Origin: Rhodohalobacter sp. SW132
GTDB lineage: Bacteria; Bacteroidota; Rhodothermia; Balneolales; Balneolaceae
DNA length: 64,000 nt
Direction of reading: 5' to 3'
NCBI RefSeq assembly: GCF_003390325.1
Contig: NZ_QUOK01000005.1
Coordinates: forward strand, 124,001 to 188,000
This document shows positions 34,599-44,786 of this stretch, piece after piece. Position 1 is the stretch's first letter. Every line of letters starts with the position of its first letter. Made by a program: the position numbers and the translations under genes. Under the pieces are notes generated by a model. That model ran no database searches. It was not told where the DNA came from and was given only the letters and a program-made list of their open reading frames with translations.

Positions 34599-37124
34599 CT
34601 AAAATGGTGCACCGATATTGAAGAGAAACTCCCATTCACCCGCTTGCAGACCCGATTGGTTTTGTGAGTGCGGATCTGTTCCATCAAGCCTGTAACCGTA
34701 ACTCAGGTCAACAAGACCGAGAATCGGCAGGAAGATCCGTGCTCCAAAGCCGGCTGCTCGTTTTACGTTGAATGGATCAAACGAGGTCATTCCATCAAAC
34801 GTATTTCCCGCATCCACGAAAGCGTATGGAATCAGCTGCAGCTGCTCCGAGCGGACGGCAGGATACCGCAGTTCAAGTGAGTATTTGCTAAATGCCCGGC
34901 CACCAATTTGGTTTCTGAAATCATCCAGCGGTGAAATTTGGCCGCCAATACCGCCGGGGAAACCACGCATGTTAATGTTGTCGTTGGTAAAGCTTTGTCG
35001 CTGCTGAAGCTCTGTACCTCCAAGGAAAAACCGCTGGAAATTACTCCGGTTTGATTCTGTGAAGTATCCCATGTAACCGTAATCCACGGTGGATGAGAGT
35101 ACCAGCCGGCCAACAATCGTAGCATGATGCTGATAAGATGTTTTCAGCTTATAAAACTGAGCAAAACTTGGAATAGGCAGAGCGATCTCGCCGGAAATAT
35201 TAAATTTAGATCCTGTACTGGGCGAAATTGGGTTATCCGTAGAATTTCTCTCCAGTTCTTGACGAACGGTCAAGAGGTCAGCTCTTCCGTCATCAAATAT
35301 CTGTCCGAAACCGGCAACGTTAAAATGATTATACGTTAGAACGGTTCGCTGGGAAAAGAAATCATCCGGCCATTGCAGGCGCCGGCCCAGGCTCACACTT
35401 GCTGAAATCAGCTCATTACGCTGGTTCGCAGTGGAACCTTGTTGTACCGGGCTGAAAAACCGGTTTCGTTGCCTGCCGTAATTCAGAAGATCGTAGGACA
35501 GTGAAACTCCAAGTGACGTTGGACGTCCTCTGAGCCATGGCTCTGTAAAACTAAAGTTGTAGCTCTGAAATCCGCTTCCTGTTACCTGCACTCCGAGTGA
35601 AAGGCGCTGGCCGTCGCCGGTAGGAATGGGATCCCATCCGCCGGGCTCAAACATCCGCTGAACGGAAAAGTTATTGAAATTAACCCGTGCTGCCAGGATC
35701 ACACCGATCTGCCGTCCGCCAAAACCACCTGAAAATTCAAAGTTATCAGATCCCTGGGTTTCATCCAGACCAAATTCAATATCTACGGTACGCTCTTCCG
35801 GATTCGGCCGCACATCAGGAGTGATTCCTTCAGGGGTAAAATATCCAAGCTGACCAAGTTCACGGATGGTTCTAACAATAGCTGAGCGGCTGTATGTGTT
35901 GCCGGGAACCGTTCGTAAATTTCTGCGAACCACATCATCGTGGGTTTTAGTATTTCCCGTAAACGTTACATTTCGAATGGTAGCGATCTCATTCTCAACA
36001 ATTTCAAAATGGATATCGAGAGAATCTTCCCCTACTACACGAATATCTTCACTAACGTTAAAAAAGAGGTATCCAATATTCTGATAGAGGCTCGAAACAT
36101 CGGCATCATCCTGACGGAAATTCAGGTTTTGGTCAAATTTTGTTGCGTTAAAAATATCACCCCTTTGAAATCCAAGTGCCTGGGTAAGCTGCTCATCGCT
36201 GTAAACAGTATTCCCATCCCAGGAAATATTTCGGACTTTGTATTGCGGGCCTTCTGATACCGTAATATCAAAATGAACTCCCTCTTTGCTGCGCCAGTCA
36301 TCAATATAAACAGAATCACTTAAGACCCGGATATCCCGAAAACCGTTATCACGGTAAAATTGCTTCAGATTGGCAATTCCTTCTTCAAATTCCTCTTCGG
36401 TATACACATGGCGTTTGAAAATTCTCCACCAGCGATCTTGTTTGATGGTACCGAAGCTTTTTCTCAGGCGCCGGTCGCTAAAATGTTCGTTCCCTTCGAA
36501 ATTTATTTCGCGAACTTTTGTTCGCTCTCCGCGGTCCACGTTAAAAATCAGGTCCACGCGGTTAGGATTTGCTTCATTCGGCTGCTCAACAATCTCTACT
36601 TGAGTGCCCCAATATCCTTCCTGGGCATAATATCGTTTGATGGTATTGAGTGCCTGCGATCGAACAGAGTTGGTAACGGCAAGCCCTGAAACCAGGTTAA
36701 TTCGTTCGCGCAAATCTCTTCTGTGAGAGCGCCTTACCCCTTCGATTTCGTATTGGCCAAGCCGGGGTTGTTCTTCAACGGCAATCTGTATGTTTACGCC
36801 ATCACCCGAAAGCCGTTCATAAAAAATCTGTACATCGGAAAAGAGACTGGTCCGGTAGATCTGCTTAATTGCGTTAGAGATGTCATCACCGGGGATGGTT
36901 ATGGTTTCTCCGACTCTGAGTCCGCTGCTGCTAATCAGGTAACTCTCCCGTCCGGTTACAAGTCCCGTTACGGAAACCTCCCGGATCTCGTACTCCCGGG
37001 GCATCAGGTTTTCGGGGTTTTCGATTTGAATTCGATTAGAATCCTGCCCGTAGCTGATTTGAATTGATCCGAGTGTAATAAAAATTATCGCGATACTAAA
37101 ACAGAGATGCTTAATATGTGTCAC
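34599..37124 (-). CDS. bamA: BamA, outer-membrane protein assembly factor
   Basis: An 841-residue Omp85 protein that inserts beta-barrels into the outer membrane. A signal peptide (ending ISYGQ) precedes about five POTRA domains (about 40-450; e.g. YEIREVSVTGLVTG, TIRNVTFTGNTKTHDDVVRRNL). The barrel fills the rest, with FSFTEPWLRGRPTSLGVSL and the strand-6 type motif RGFPGGIGG, and ends in an aromatic strand (EWEFLFNIGAPF). The start codon is GTG; no ATG occurs near the signal peptide. It lies between uppS and three skp-like genes, all on the same strand. Confidence 0.96.
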   Translation of the reverse strand: MTHIKHLCFSIAIIFITLGSIQISYGQDSNRIQIENPENLMPREYEIREVSVTGLVTGRESYLISSSGLRVGETITIPGDDISNAIKQIYRTSLFSDVQIFYERLSGDGVNIQIAVEEQPRLGQYEIEGVRRSHRRDLRERINLVSGLAVTNSVRSQALNTIKRYYAQEGYWGTQVEIVEQPNEANPNRVDLIFNVDRGERTKVREINFEGNEHFSDRRLRKSFGTIKQDRWWRIFKRHVYTEEEFEEGIANLKQFYRDNGFRDIRVLSDSVYIDDWRSKEGVHFDITVSEGPQYKVRNISWDGNTVYSDEQLTQALGFQRGDIFNATKFDQNLNFRQDDADVSSLYQNIGYLFFNVSEDIRVVGEDSLDIHFEIVENEIATIRNVTFTGNTKTHDDVVRRNLRTVPGNTYSRSAIVRTIRELGQLGYFTPEGITPDVRPNPEERTVDIEFGLDETQGSDNFEFSGGFGGRQIGVILAARVNFNNFSVQRMFEPGGWDPIPTGDGQRLSLGVQVTGSGFQSYNFSFTEPWLRGRPTSLGVSLSYDLLNYGRQRNRFFSPVQQGSTANQRNELISASVSLGRRLQWPDDFFSQRTVLTYNHFNVAGFGQIFDDGRADLLTVRQELERNSTDNPISPSTGSKFNISGEIALPIPSFAQFYKLKTSYQHHATIVGRLVLSSTVDYGYMGYFTESNRSNFQRFFLGGTELQQRQSFTNDNINMRGFPGGIGGQISPLDDFRNQIGGRAFSKYSLELRYPAVRSEQLQLIPYAFVDAGNTFDGMTSFDPFNVKRAAGFGARIFLPILGLVDLSYGYRLDGTDPHSQNQSGLQAGEWEFLFNIGAPF

Positions 37125-37145
37125 CTTTTATACTACTTTCAGCGG

Positions 37146-37976
37146 TTATGATATGATTTCCTTTAATACAGACGCAGATGCAGATTTGGAGTATCCGTTG
37201 TTCTTCACCTTCCCGTATCTACGATCACGTTGTTGATAGGATTTTATTGCCTCGTAAAGTTCAGCTCTTCTGAAATCGGGCCAGTACGTTTCTGTGATAT
37301 ACAGCTCAGAGTAGGCGAGCTGCCACAGAAGAAAATTACTGATTCGAAATTCACCACTTGTGCGGATGATCAGATCGGGATCGGGAACTTCTCCGGTTGA
37401 CAGGTGGGAGCTAATCATCGAATCGTCAATATCCTGTGGTTCAAGCTTGCCTTCTTTAACCTGCTCTGAAAGTCGTTTAACCGCTTCAGTGATGTCCCAT
37501 CGCCCGGAATAACTAAGTGCCAGGCAAAGCTGCAGCCTGTCGTTATCTTTGGTAAGTTCCGTTACCTCACTAATCTGGCGTTGGCACTTCTCAGGCAATC
37601 GTTCGATTTGGCCAATGGTCACAAACTTAATATTATTCTCGTTAAGCCGTTTCGCTTCGTTTTTGAGAGACTTAACCAGAATTTTCATCAAGCCGTTAAC
37701 TTCCACAGTTGGCCGATCCCAGTTTTCTGTAGAAAAAGCATAGAGAGTAAGATGTTTTACGCCAAGCTGAGCACACGACTCTGTAATATCCCGTACAGAA
37801 TCCACCCCGGCTTTATGGCCGAAGATCCGGATATTTCCTTTCGTTTGTGCCCAGCGCCCGTTACCATCCATAATAATTGCGATATGTGTCGGGATTTTTC
37901 CCGACTTCGCAATCTCCTCCTGCAGCTTTTTATCAGACTCTGTCTGAGCGTTATTTGTAAGAGTTAATGCTTTCAA
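37146..37976 (-). CDS. uppS: Isoprenyl transferase (undecaprenyl diphosphate synthase)
   Basis: A 276-residue cis-prenyltransferase that makes the C55 lipid carrier for peptidoglycan and LPS. Signatures: HIAIIMDGNGRWAQ with the catalytic Asp, HKAGVDSVRDI, LTLYAFSTENWDRP, and the C-terminal PDLIIRTSGEFRISNFLLWQ followed by AYSELYITETYWPDF. Length is normal, with about 30 extra N-terminal residues. The annotated start is TTG, as the first in-frame ATG is inside the active-site motif. It is 21 bases upstream of bamA. Confidence 0.95.
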   Translation of the reverse strand: MKALTLTNNAQTESDKKLQEEIAKSGKIPTHIAIIMDGNGRWAQTKGNIRIFGHKAGVDSVRDITESCAQLGVKHLTLYAFSTENWDRPTVEVNGLMKILVKSLKNEAKRLNENNIKFVTIGQIERLPEKCQRQISEVTELTKDNDRLQLCLALSYSGRWDITEAVKRLSEQVKEGKLEPQDIDDSMISSHLSTGEVPDPDLIIRTSGEFRISNFLLWQLAYSELYITETYWPDFRRAELYEAIKSYQQRDRRYGKVKNNGYSKSASASVLKEIIS

Positions 37977-38044
37977 AGAGGTCTATTGATATTTTATTCA
38001 AGCTATACATATTAGAGCTAATATAGCCATTTTTCAAGCGGTAT

Positions 38045-38500
38045 TTAAGAATTAGAATTCTTTACCGAATGGCTCAGCTCCAGCATATCACATACTGCAA
38101 GCGCAGCTTCCGCACCTTTGTTCCCTTTATCAATTCCTGCACGTTCCATCGCCTGTTCCACGTTGTCCGTTGTAAGCACTCCGAACGAAACAGGAAGCCC
38201 ATATCGTATATTTAACTCTGCAATCCCTTTATTTACAGCATCACATACATAATGAAAATGTGGGGTTCCTCCTTTTATAACTGCGCCAATGGCCACCACA
38301 CCGTCCACATTTAATTCGTCAATGCACATTTTACAGGCAAGGGGAAGCTCATAAGAACCGGGGCAGCGGTATGTAAAAATTTGATTATCAGGTATTCCTT
38401 TTCCTTTGAGTGCGGCAACGGCTCCTTCCAGCATATCATCCGTAACAAACGAGTTCCATTTGGCTGCTACAACTGCAATTCGTTTCTTTTTCCAATCCAT
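38045..38500 (-). CDS. ribH: 6,7-dimethyl-8-ribityllumazine synthase
   Basis: A 151-residue enzyme for the penultimate step of riboflavin synthesis, joining 5-amino-6-ribitylaminouracil and dihydroxybutanone phosphate. Visible motifs: AAKWNSFVTDDMLEGA, YRCPGSYELPLACK, and AIGAVIKGGTPHFHYVCDAV with the catalytic His. A conserved end (FGVLTTDNVEQAMERAG-x-KGNKGAEAALA) completes it. No other riboflavin gene is nearby; it sits in the envelope run 6 bases after the PHP gene and 68 bases before uppS. Confidence 0.96.
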   Translation of the reverse strand: MDWKKKRIAVVAAKWNSFVTDDMLEGAVAALKGKGIPDNQIFTYRCPGSYELPLACKMCIDELNVDGVVAIGAVIKGGTPHFHYVCDAVNKGIAELNIRYGLPVSFGVLTTDNVEQAMERAGIDKGNKGAEAALAVCDMLELSHSVKNSNS

Positions 38501-38506
38501 ATTGAA

Positions 38507-39343
38507 CTAATTTATTTTTGATCGCTGCTGCGATAACCGTTTTAATGCTTCTACATGTTTCTCGCCCAGTGTTACAATCCCAAAATAGGGATCGTAATCA
38601 GAGCGCCGCGACCCATGATAATCACTTCCGCCGGTAACCAAAAAATTATTTTTTTTCGCAATCTTTGAAAAGTTTTTTTGAACCGGGTAAGGGTGGCTGG
38701 GATGAATGCATTCAATACCGTCGATTCCCTGCTCCATCAATTCATCAATTTCATTTTGTGAGTAGAGCGGACCCGGGTGGGCAAGCGATAGTACGCCGCC
38801 TGCTTTTTTCATACAGCGTATCGCTTCTCCAAGCGTGCAATACTCCGTACCAATAGAGCCAAGTTTTTCCGATGAAAGATACCGGATAAATGCCTCATTC
38901 ACCGATCCCACTACACCTTTATTCAACAGGACAGATGCGGCATGCGGCCGGCCAATATTGCTAAAACCCGCCTCTGCTTTTACTTCATCGAGGTCGATGT
39001 CGATCCCTTTATGCTGCAGATGATCCACTATTTTTGCCATCCGTTTCCTTCGAGCGCGGCTTTGACGAAGCATCATAAGATTTACTTCTTCATCATCGGG
39101 GTCAAAACAATACCCTAAAAGATGAACCTCTTTATCCTTCCATTGAACAGACATCTCTACCCCGGGCAGCAGTTCTATTCTTCCGCCGTTCAGTTCTCTC
39201 GCTTTTTTATATCCTTTAATCGAGTCGTGATCGGTTATGGATATGGTTTTCAGACCTTTCTCTACTGCTTTATCAAGTATTTCCTGAGGTGTACATGCTC
39301 CGTCTGAAGCATTCGTATGAATATGAAGATCGGCTTTTCCCAA
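38507..39343 (-). CDS. PHP-domain phosphoesterase (RNase AM/YciV-like)
   Basis: A 278-residue PHP-family metal-dependent phosphoesterase. Metal ligands are clear: DLHIHTNASDG (HxH near 7-9), ITDHDSIKGYKKA, LPGVEMSV, LSLAHPG, and the end VTGGSDYHGS. The layout matches the YciV/RNase AM branch, which removes 3'-5' phosphoadenosine or trims RNA 5' ends, but substrate assignment by eye is uncertain. The start codon is TTG, 7 bases after the S41 protease stop. It is probably cotranscribed with its neighbours. Confidence 0.9.
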   Translation of the reverse strand: MGKADLHIHTNASDGACTPQEILDKAVEKGLKTISITDHDSIKGYKKARELNGGRIELLPGVEMSVQWKDKEVHLLGYCFDPDDEEVNLMMLRQSRARRKRMAKIVDHLQHKGIDIDLDEVKAEAGFSNIGRPHAASVLLNKGVVGSVNEAFIRYLSSEKLGSIGTEYCTLGEAIRCMKKAGGVLSLAHPGPLYSQNEIDELMEQGIDGIECIHPSHPYPVQKNFSKIAKKNNFLVTGGSDYHGSRRSDYDPYFGIVTLGEKHVEALKRLSQQRSKIN

Positions 39344-39350
39344 AAAAAAT

Positions 39351-40994
39351 CTACGGGTTTAAAATTGCGTGATATCCTTCAATGTCTCCGATCAGCCGGA
39401 TCGCTTCCTGAACGGACCGATCGGTTCGCAGCCTGTTTTGGGCTCTGAGTTCGGCTGAACCCGTTTGAGCTGCCCACTCTTCGGTTAGTTTTTGTTCGAT
39501 AAATTCCCGGTTATTTCTGAGATCCTCATCTTTTTTCCTTTCAACAGAGCGCTCAAGTGCGCGAATTAAATGTGCAGATTCAGCTTCATCATGAAATTGC
39601 TCACTACTGGCCAGAAGCTGTTCCAAATGCTGATCGGCACTCAGCTGATAGCTGAAATTCTCGCGCTCCAGGTAGTCCAAAAACTTCTCATATGCGTCTT
39701 CTGGTTCTTCATCTTCTCCATGTTCAGCTATATAATCAGCGGTAAAGAAAAAGAATTTATTGTTCTGCAACAGTGCGACCCTTGCCCGGGAATCTTCACC
39801 CTCGTCAACTTTTATATCCGGTTCGATTCCGAGACCGTCGTAAACCGTTCGGCCATTTTTGGTCGTAAATGCCCGCCGCAGCGAATCCGGGATCTGGCGG
39901 CCTTCGATACCATTTTCACCTGCATAATCGACCGACTGGATACTTCTGCCGCTCGGGATGTAGTATTGTGAAATTGTTATTTTCAGCGAGGTATTGTAGG
40001 AAAGCGGACGCACAGTCTGCACCAGGCCTTTACCGAAGCTTGTCTGACCCACCACTACGGCGCGATCGAGATCCTGCAGCGCACCCGCCACAACCTCCGA
40101 TGCACTGGCACTGCCCCGGTTCATTAAAACAACAATAGGAAGATCTTCAAATACTGCCGGCTCATCCGTAACAAAAACTGTGTTCTGATTGGCCATCCGG
40201 CCCTTCGTTTCTACTACCGTAACTCCGGGTTCAACAAATTTATCCACGATTTCAACGGCTTCATTCAGCAAGCCACCCGGATTATTTCTCAGATCAAGAA
40301 TCAGGCCGTCCAGGCTGCCCTGGTCTTTAAATCCAAGTAATTTTTCCCGGATTTCTTCGGCGGAGCGCTGACCAAACCGCGTGAGCTGCAGGTATGCAAG
40401 ATTTTCATGCCCTTCAATCAGTCCGGAATATTCAATGTTTTTCACCTCAATCCGTTCCCGCACCAAATCAAACCTGATCGGCTCTTCGATGCCCGACCGG
40501 CGAATTGTTAGTGAAACCTCCGTGCCAGCATCGCCAATGGTAAGCTGCTGCACCTCATCGGGGTTCATGCCTTCCACCGCTACTTCATTAATGGAAAGGA
40601 TCACATCTCCCGAACGAATTCCGGCTCTTTCGGCAGGATACCCTTCAAGCGGTGCGATGACGACTATCTGATCGCCTCTGAAACCAGCATCCAGACCAAT
40701 TCCGCCATAGGTTCCCTGGGAGATTATTTCCATCTGCTGCTGTTCACCCTCATCAATGAATACCGTATAAGGGTCAAGTTCACGAAGCATAGCATTCACT
40801 CCGCTTCTCATGATCCGTTCCGGGCTCACCTCTTCCACATACATAGTGGCTACTTCTTTATAAACATCACCAAAAATGGTGAGCTGTTTTTTTATCTGAA
40901 AGTAAAGATCTCCCTGCCGGACAAAAGCCAGCGAAGAGATCAAAAAGATTGTGATTAACAGAGCCCAGAGTAGACCGGATCGTTTTTTGAACAT
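39351..40994 (-). CDS. S41-family C-terminal processing peptidase with PDZ domain
   Basis: A 547-residue periplasmic serine protease with an N-terminal membrane or signal segment (6-24). A PDZ domain (about 95-175; GGIGLDAGFRGDQIVVIAPL, AGIRSGDVILSINEVAVEGM) is followed by the S41 core. The core has the catalytic Ser in NRGSASASEVVAGAL (about 295-305) and the general-base Lys in TSFGKGLVQTV. A helical acidic C-terminal region (about 420-547) is larger than in CtpA of many species. Relatives trim C-termini of envelope proteins and control peptidoglycan hydrolases; the transglycosylase gene lies 6 bases upstream, a plausible client (inference). Confidence 0.93.
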   Translation of the reverse strand: MFKKRSGLLWALLITIFLISSLAFVRQGDLYFQIKKQLTIFGDVYKEVATMYVEEVSPERIMRSGVNAMLRELDPYTVFIDEGEQQQMEIISQGTYGGIGLDAGFRGDQIVVIAPLEGYPAERAGIRSGDVILSINEVAVEGMNPDEVQQLTIGDAGTEVSLTIRRSGIEEPIRFDLVRERIEVKNIEYSGLIEGHENLAYLQLTRFGQRSAEEIREKLLGFKDQGSLDGLILDLRNNPGGLLNEAVEIVDKFVEPGVTVVETKGRMANQNTVFVTDEPAVFEDLPIVVLMNRGSASASEVVAGALQDLDRAVVVGQTSFGKGLVQTVRPLSYNTSLKITISQYYIPSGRSIQSVDYAGENGIEGRQIPDSLRRAFTTKNGRTVYDGLGIEPDIKVDEGEDSRARVALLQNNKFFFFTADYIAEHGEDEEPEDAYEKFLDYLERENFSYQLSADQHLEQLLASSEQFHDEAESAHLIRALERSVERKKDEDLRNNREFIEQKLTEEWAAQTGSAELRAQNRLRTDRSVQEAIRLIGDIEGYHAILNP

Positions 40995-41000
40995 TCGTTT

Positions 41001-43001
41001 TTAATTCGTTGGTATGGTCAGAGTCTGACCGGCATAAATAGTTGTTCCGTTCAGATTATTCTCCTGCTGTATAGCAGCAACAGATACGCCATGACGCCTG
41101 GCAATACCGCCCAGCGTTTCATTACGCCTTACGGTATAATTTACCGAACCGTTGCCTGATGAAGAGGCCTCATCAAACCGGAGAGCAAAAATATCTTCTC
41201 CGGATCGTTGTCGGCGCTCGAGCTCCTGTTTTTTGGAGAATGCAAGATCATCAACCTGCCGGTAGTACGCCTGCCTGTTGCTGGGTACGTGAACTGTTAA
41301 CTGCTGACCAACCCGAATCGTATTTGAAATTCCGTTCCATGCCCGCAGCTGCCAGGCCCTCACATCGTACCACTCTGCAATATGGCCAATCGTATCCCCG
41401 CTTTTTACGGTGTAGGTTACAGAAGTTGTGTTTGGCGGAGCCTGCACCTGGTTTTGATTGCTTTGCGTTCGGGATGCCGATGCTGTAGCTCCGGGCTGAT
41501 TTGACGGCCTGTCAGAAGAAATCTGCTCCATGGACCCCGGTGCGATGGGTACAACAATTCGCTGTCCCGGGTGGATTACATTACTAAGCCCTTCATTGGT
41601 TTCATAAAGTGAGCGAACGGATGTGCCGTATCGCTGAGCGATGAACCCAAGGGTTTCTCCCCTGCTTACTGTATGCATGGCAATTTCCTGCGCACGCTCT
41701 TCTTTTGGGATCTCCTGGTAGGCAATTAAAAATTCGTCCCTGGTTCCCACCGGAAGTTTCAGCGGGTATGAATCGCCGGGAGGTGTTGCCCAGCGAAGTA
41801 ATTCCGGGTTGTAACTTTTCAATTCGTTTGTGGTGATTCCGGCGGCATTGGCCAGTGCATCAAGCGGCATCAGGCCGTCTACATCCACTACATCATACCG
41901 GTACCGTTCTCCTCCGTAGCTGCTCTGAAAACCGAACTCTTCCGGGTTCATGGCAACCATTGTCGCAGCAATAAAACCGGGCACGTATCCGCGGGTTTCG
42001 CGGGGCAGGTAAGGAAATGCTACCCAGTAATCTTCAACATTACCGCCTGCACGTATCGCGCGGCGTAACCCTCTCGGGCTGATATTGTATCCAGCCAGGG
42101 CCAGGTGCCAGTCACCCCAAATATCATACAGATCATTCAGGTGGCGCGCCGCAGCACGGGTTGATTTTACCGGATCACGGCGTTCATCAATCCACCAGTT
42201 CACTTCCAGGCCGTACATCGCACCGGTAGCGCGGATGAACTGCCACAGGCCAACTGCTGATGCCCAGCTTCGTGCGGTTGGCACCAGGCCGCTTTCAATC
42301 ATCGAGAGGTGAATGAGCTCTTTGGGCGCTCCCTCCTCTTCAAAAATTTCTAGCATCATCGGGAAATAGTACTCCGAACGCTCAAGCCACCGCTCCATAA
42401 CTTCGGGCCGACGCAGCGTGTAGTACATCAGGTGCCGGTTTACGTGCTGATTTTGTACAAGCGGCACTTCCGTTCGGTTAAAGGTAAGGTTATCCGGAAG
42501 GTTATATCCTTCTGCAATCCACTCATCTTTTTCAGAGAAGAGTTCATCCTGGATCGCAAAAATATCTCCTTCAACGTCGTTCATCGGTTCAGAAATCGCG
42601 TAAAACTCCCTGTATTCGGCCATCACGCTTCTGTAGAGCGCTGCAAACCGCTGGTTGTTTTGAACCTCAGGATAGTCATCCATCAACGACTGAATGGACG
42701 CAAAAGCATCGTTTATATGTCTTTCAGCCTGTACCAGATCACCCTGAATCTGTGCATCAATAGCCAGTACATGAATTCGATAGACATCAGATATTCTCTG
42801 CATTGTCTCTTTTTCAAGCTCTCCCAGTTCGCGGGTTTCTTCCACAGGCACCCGGTCTTCTCCTATATTGAGAAGCGGATTGGTATATGGGATCAGCTTT
42901 TTAGGAACGTTGCTTTCGGCTTCCCCTGTGTCAGATGATTGCTGGGCATGAACGAGGGCTCCCCAAAGGATGAACAGGGAGAGCAAAGTGAATGATTTCA
43001 T
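41001..43001 (-). CDS. Lytic transglycosylase with three LysM domains (MltD-like)
   Basis: A 666-residue exported murein hydrolase. After the signal peptide (LVHAQ), residues about 190-360 form a GH23/SLT domain: ELIHLSMIESGLVPTARSWASAVGLWQF contains the catalytic Glu of MIESG, and ALAGYNISPRGLRRAI and YWVAFPYLPRETRGYVPGF follow. Three LysM peptidoglycan-binding repeats come after (about 450-495, 525-575, 620-664), each starting with a TVxxGET/NET pattern. Such enzymes cleave glycan strands to 1,6-anhydromuropeptides. A 93-base gap before it is the largest in this run and may hold a promoter. Confidence 0.93.
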   Translation of the reverse strand: MKSFTLLSLFILWGALVHAQQSSDTGEAESNVPKKLIPYTNPLLNIGEDRVPVEETRELGELEKETMQRISDVYRIHVLAIDAQIQGDLVQAERHINDAFASIQSLMDDYPEVQNNQRFAALYRSVMAEYREFYAISEPMNDVEGDIFAIQDELFSEKDEWIAEGYNLPDNLTFNRTEVPLVQNQHVNRHLMYYTLRRPEVMERWLERSEYYFPMMLEIFEEEGAPKELIHLSMIESGLVPTARSWASAVGLWQFIRATGAMYGLEVNWWIDERRDPVKSTRAAARHLNDLYDIWGDWHLALAGYNISPRGLRRAIRAGGNVEDYWVAFPYLPRETRGYVPGFIAATMVAMNPEEFGFQSSYGGERYRYDVVDVDGLMPLDALANAAGITTNELKSYNPELLRWATPPGDSYPLKLPVGTRDEFLIAYQEIPKEERAQEIAMHTVSRGETLGFIAQRYGTSVRSLYETNEGLSNVIHPGQRIVVPIAPGSMEQISSDRPSNQPGATASASRTQSNQNQVQAPPNTTSVTYTVKSGDTIGHIAEWYDVRAWQLRAWNGISNTIRVGQQLTVHVPSNRQAYYRQVDDLAFSKKQELERRQRSGEDIFALRFDEASSSGNGSVNYTVRRNETLGGIARRHGVSVAAIQQENNLNGTTIYAGQTLTIPTN

Positions 43002-43094
43002 AGACGTTGATTTATATCGTTTTCGGGTCAGTGATTATTTTTTTCTTCTCAATTATCTTTACTATCAGTGGAAAACGCAAAAATATATTTACGA

Positions 43095-44786
43095 TTATTT
43101 TTCACCTTTATCCATCTCCTGTGAAGTCCATTGCTGTACCAACGGTCGACGGCGTCCGGTACCGAACGCTTTTGAGGTTAACTTAATTATCGGCGCAGCC
43201 TGAAATCTTTTAAACTCCTGGCGATCAATAATGGATATTATTTTTTTTACGGTTCCGGGATCGATACCGGAGTCCGATATTTCACCCACGCTGCGCTGCA
43301 GTTCAATATACTGATAAAGAATGGAATCAAGTGTATCGTAATCGGGTAAAGAATCGCTGTCTTTCTGATCCGGCCTTAGTTCTGCACTTGGCGGTTTTGT
43401 AATAATCTCCTGAGGAATCACTTCCCGTTTGTAATAAGATCGATTCAGCCACTCCGCCAGTTTATAAATTTCCGTTTTGTACAGATCACCGATCGGTGCG
43501 ATGGCGCCGTTCATATCTCCGTAAAGGGTAGCATACCCAACCGCATATTCCGATTTATTTCCGGTGGCCAGAAGAAAAGCGTTGAATTTATTGGAATAGG
43601 TCATCAGCAGCGTACCGCGAATTCGGCTCTGCAGATTTTCCTCCGCAACACCAAATGGTTCATTTTTAAAAAGCGGCTGAAGCTGGCCGTTGAACTGATC
43701 GTATATTGTGTTAATGGGAATCTCATACAGCGAAAACCCGAGCGCATCCGCCAGTTTTTGTGAATCGCTTACACTCCCTTCACTGGAAAATTCACCCGGC
43801 ATCGTGATCGCCGTTACATTCTCCGGCCCAACTGTTTCTGCAGCCAGAACGGCCACCAGGGCCGAATCGATACCGCCGCTTAACCCAAGCAACACCTTGT
43901 CAGTCACTCCGGTTTTAGAAAGATAATCGCCGAGCCCCAATTTTATCGCTTTGAAAAAACGTTCCTCCGGCGTTTTGGGGTACCCTCCTTTATCTACACC
44001 ACGTAGTGATTCTCCCCCGGTGAACTCAACATCAGCGTATGATTCTTCAAATGCCACGGTCGAAACCACGGGCTTACCATCCGGGTTGAGCGCCATGGAG
44101 TCCCCTTCAAACACAATTTCCGTGTGGGAACCCACCTGGTTGCAATAAAGAACCGGACAATTCAGTTCTTTTGCGTGCTTGCCCAGCATATGCAGACGGT
44201 TTTCATGCTTGGTTTGCGTAAATGGCGACGCAGATATATTGATAATCAGCTCTGCACCGGCGTCCCGAAGCCTCCGGGCTGGATCGATCTCATAGGTGTG
44301 ATATTGCACCTCATTTTCATTGTACCAGATATCTTCGCAAATCGTAACGCCCAGTTTCACTCCGTTCAGCTCAAGACAATCAAATGAGCGGTTCGGTTCA
44401 AAATACCGGAGATCATCAAATACATCATAAGTCGGCAAAAGTGATTTATGAACCACACCTTTTTTCTCGCCTTCAGCTGCAAGAATCGCAGAATTATACA
44501 TCTTGCGGCCCAGTCCAGACAGGTTTGGCGTCATCGAACCGAACAGCAGTCCAGTGCGAAATTCCTTTGTTGTCTCTATCAATTCGCGATTAAGACTGTA
44601 GACCGAATCCCGAAATACTGGCCGCTCAAGCAGATCCTGAACCGGGTAACCGGTGGTGACCATCTCGGGAAGTATAAGCAGATCTATTCCATCATCTGCA
44701 GCTTTGGCATACGCCTTCAGGATGAGTTTTTTGTTTCCTTCCAGATCACCGATCGTTGGATTTAACTGGTGCAGGCGAATTTTCAT
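43095..44786 (-). CDS. nadE: NAD+ synthase, glutamine-hydrolysing
   Basis: A 563-residue enzyme that amidates deamido-NAD+ with ammonia from glutamine. The N-terminal nitrilase-like glutaminase domain (1-260) holds the Glu of LLILPEMVTTGYP, the Lys of HKSLLPTYDVFDD and the catalytic Cys of GVTICEDIWYN. The C-terminal synthetase (about 270-560) has the P-loop LLGLSGGIDSALVA and the GDMNGAIAPIGDLYKTEIY region. Length fits the long-form enzymes. Its start overlaps the amidohydrolase stop by 4 bases (ATGA). Confidence 0.96.
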   Translation of the reverse strand: MKIRLHQLNPTIGDLEGNKKLILKAYAKAADDGIDLLILPEMVTTGYPVQDLLERPVFRDSVYSLNRELIETTKEFRTGLLFGSMTPNLSGLGRKMYNSAILAAEGEKKGVVHKSLLPTYDVFDDLRYFEPNRSFDCLELNGVKLGVTICEDIWYNENEVQYHTYEIDPARRLRDAGAELIINISASPFTQTKHENRLHMLGKHAKELNCPVLYCNQVGSHTEIVFEGDSMALNPDGKPVVSTVAFEESYADVEFTGGESLRGVDKGGYPKTPEERFFKAIKLGLGDYLSKTGVTDKVLLGLSGGIDSALVAVLAAETVGPENVTAITMPGEFSSEGSVSDSQKLADALGFSLYEIPINTIYDQFNGQLQPLFKNEPFGVAEENLQSRIRGTLLMTYSNKFNAFLLATGNKSEYAVGYATLYGDMNGAIAPIGDLYKTEIYKLAEWLNRSYYKREVIPQEIITKPPSAELRPDQKDSDSLPDYDTLDSILYQYIELQRSVGEISDSGIDPGTVKKIISIIDRQEFKRFQAAPIIKLTSKAFGTGRRRPLVQQWTSQEMDKGEK

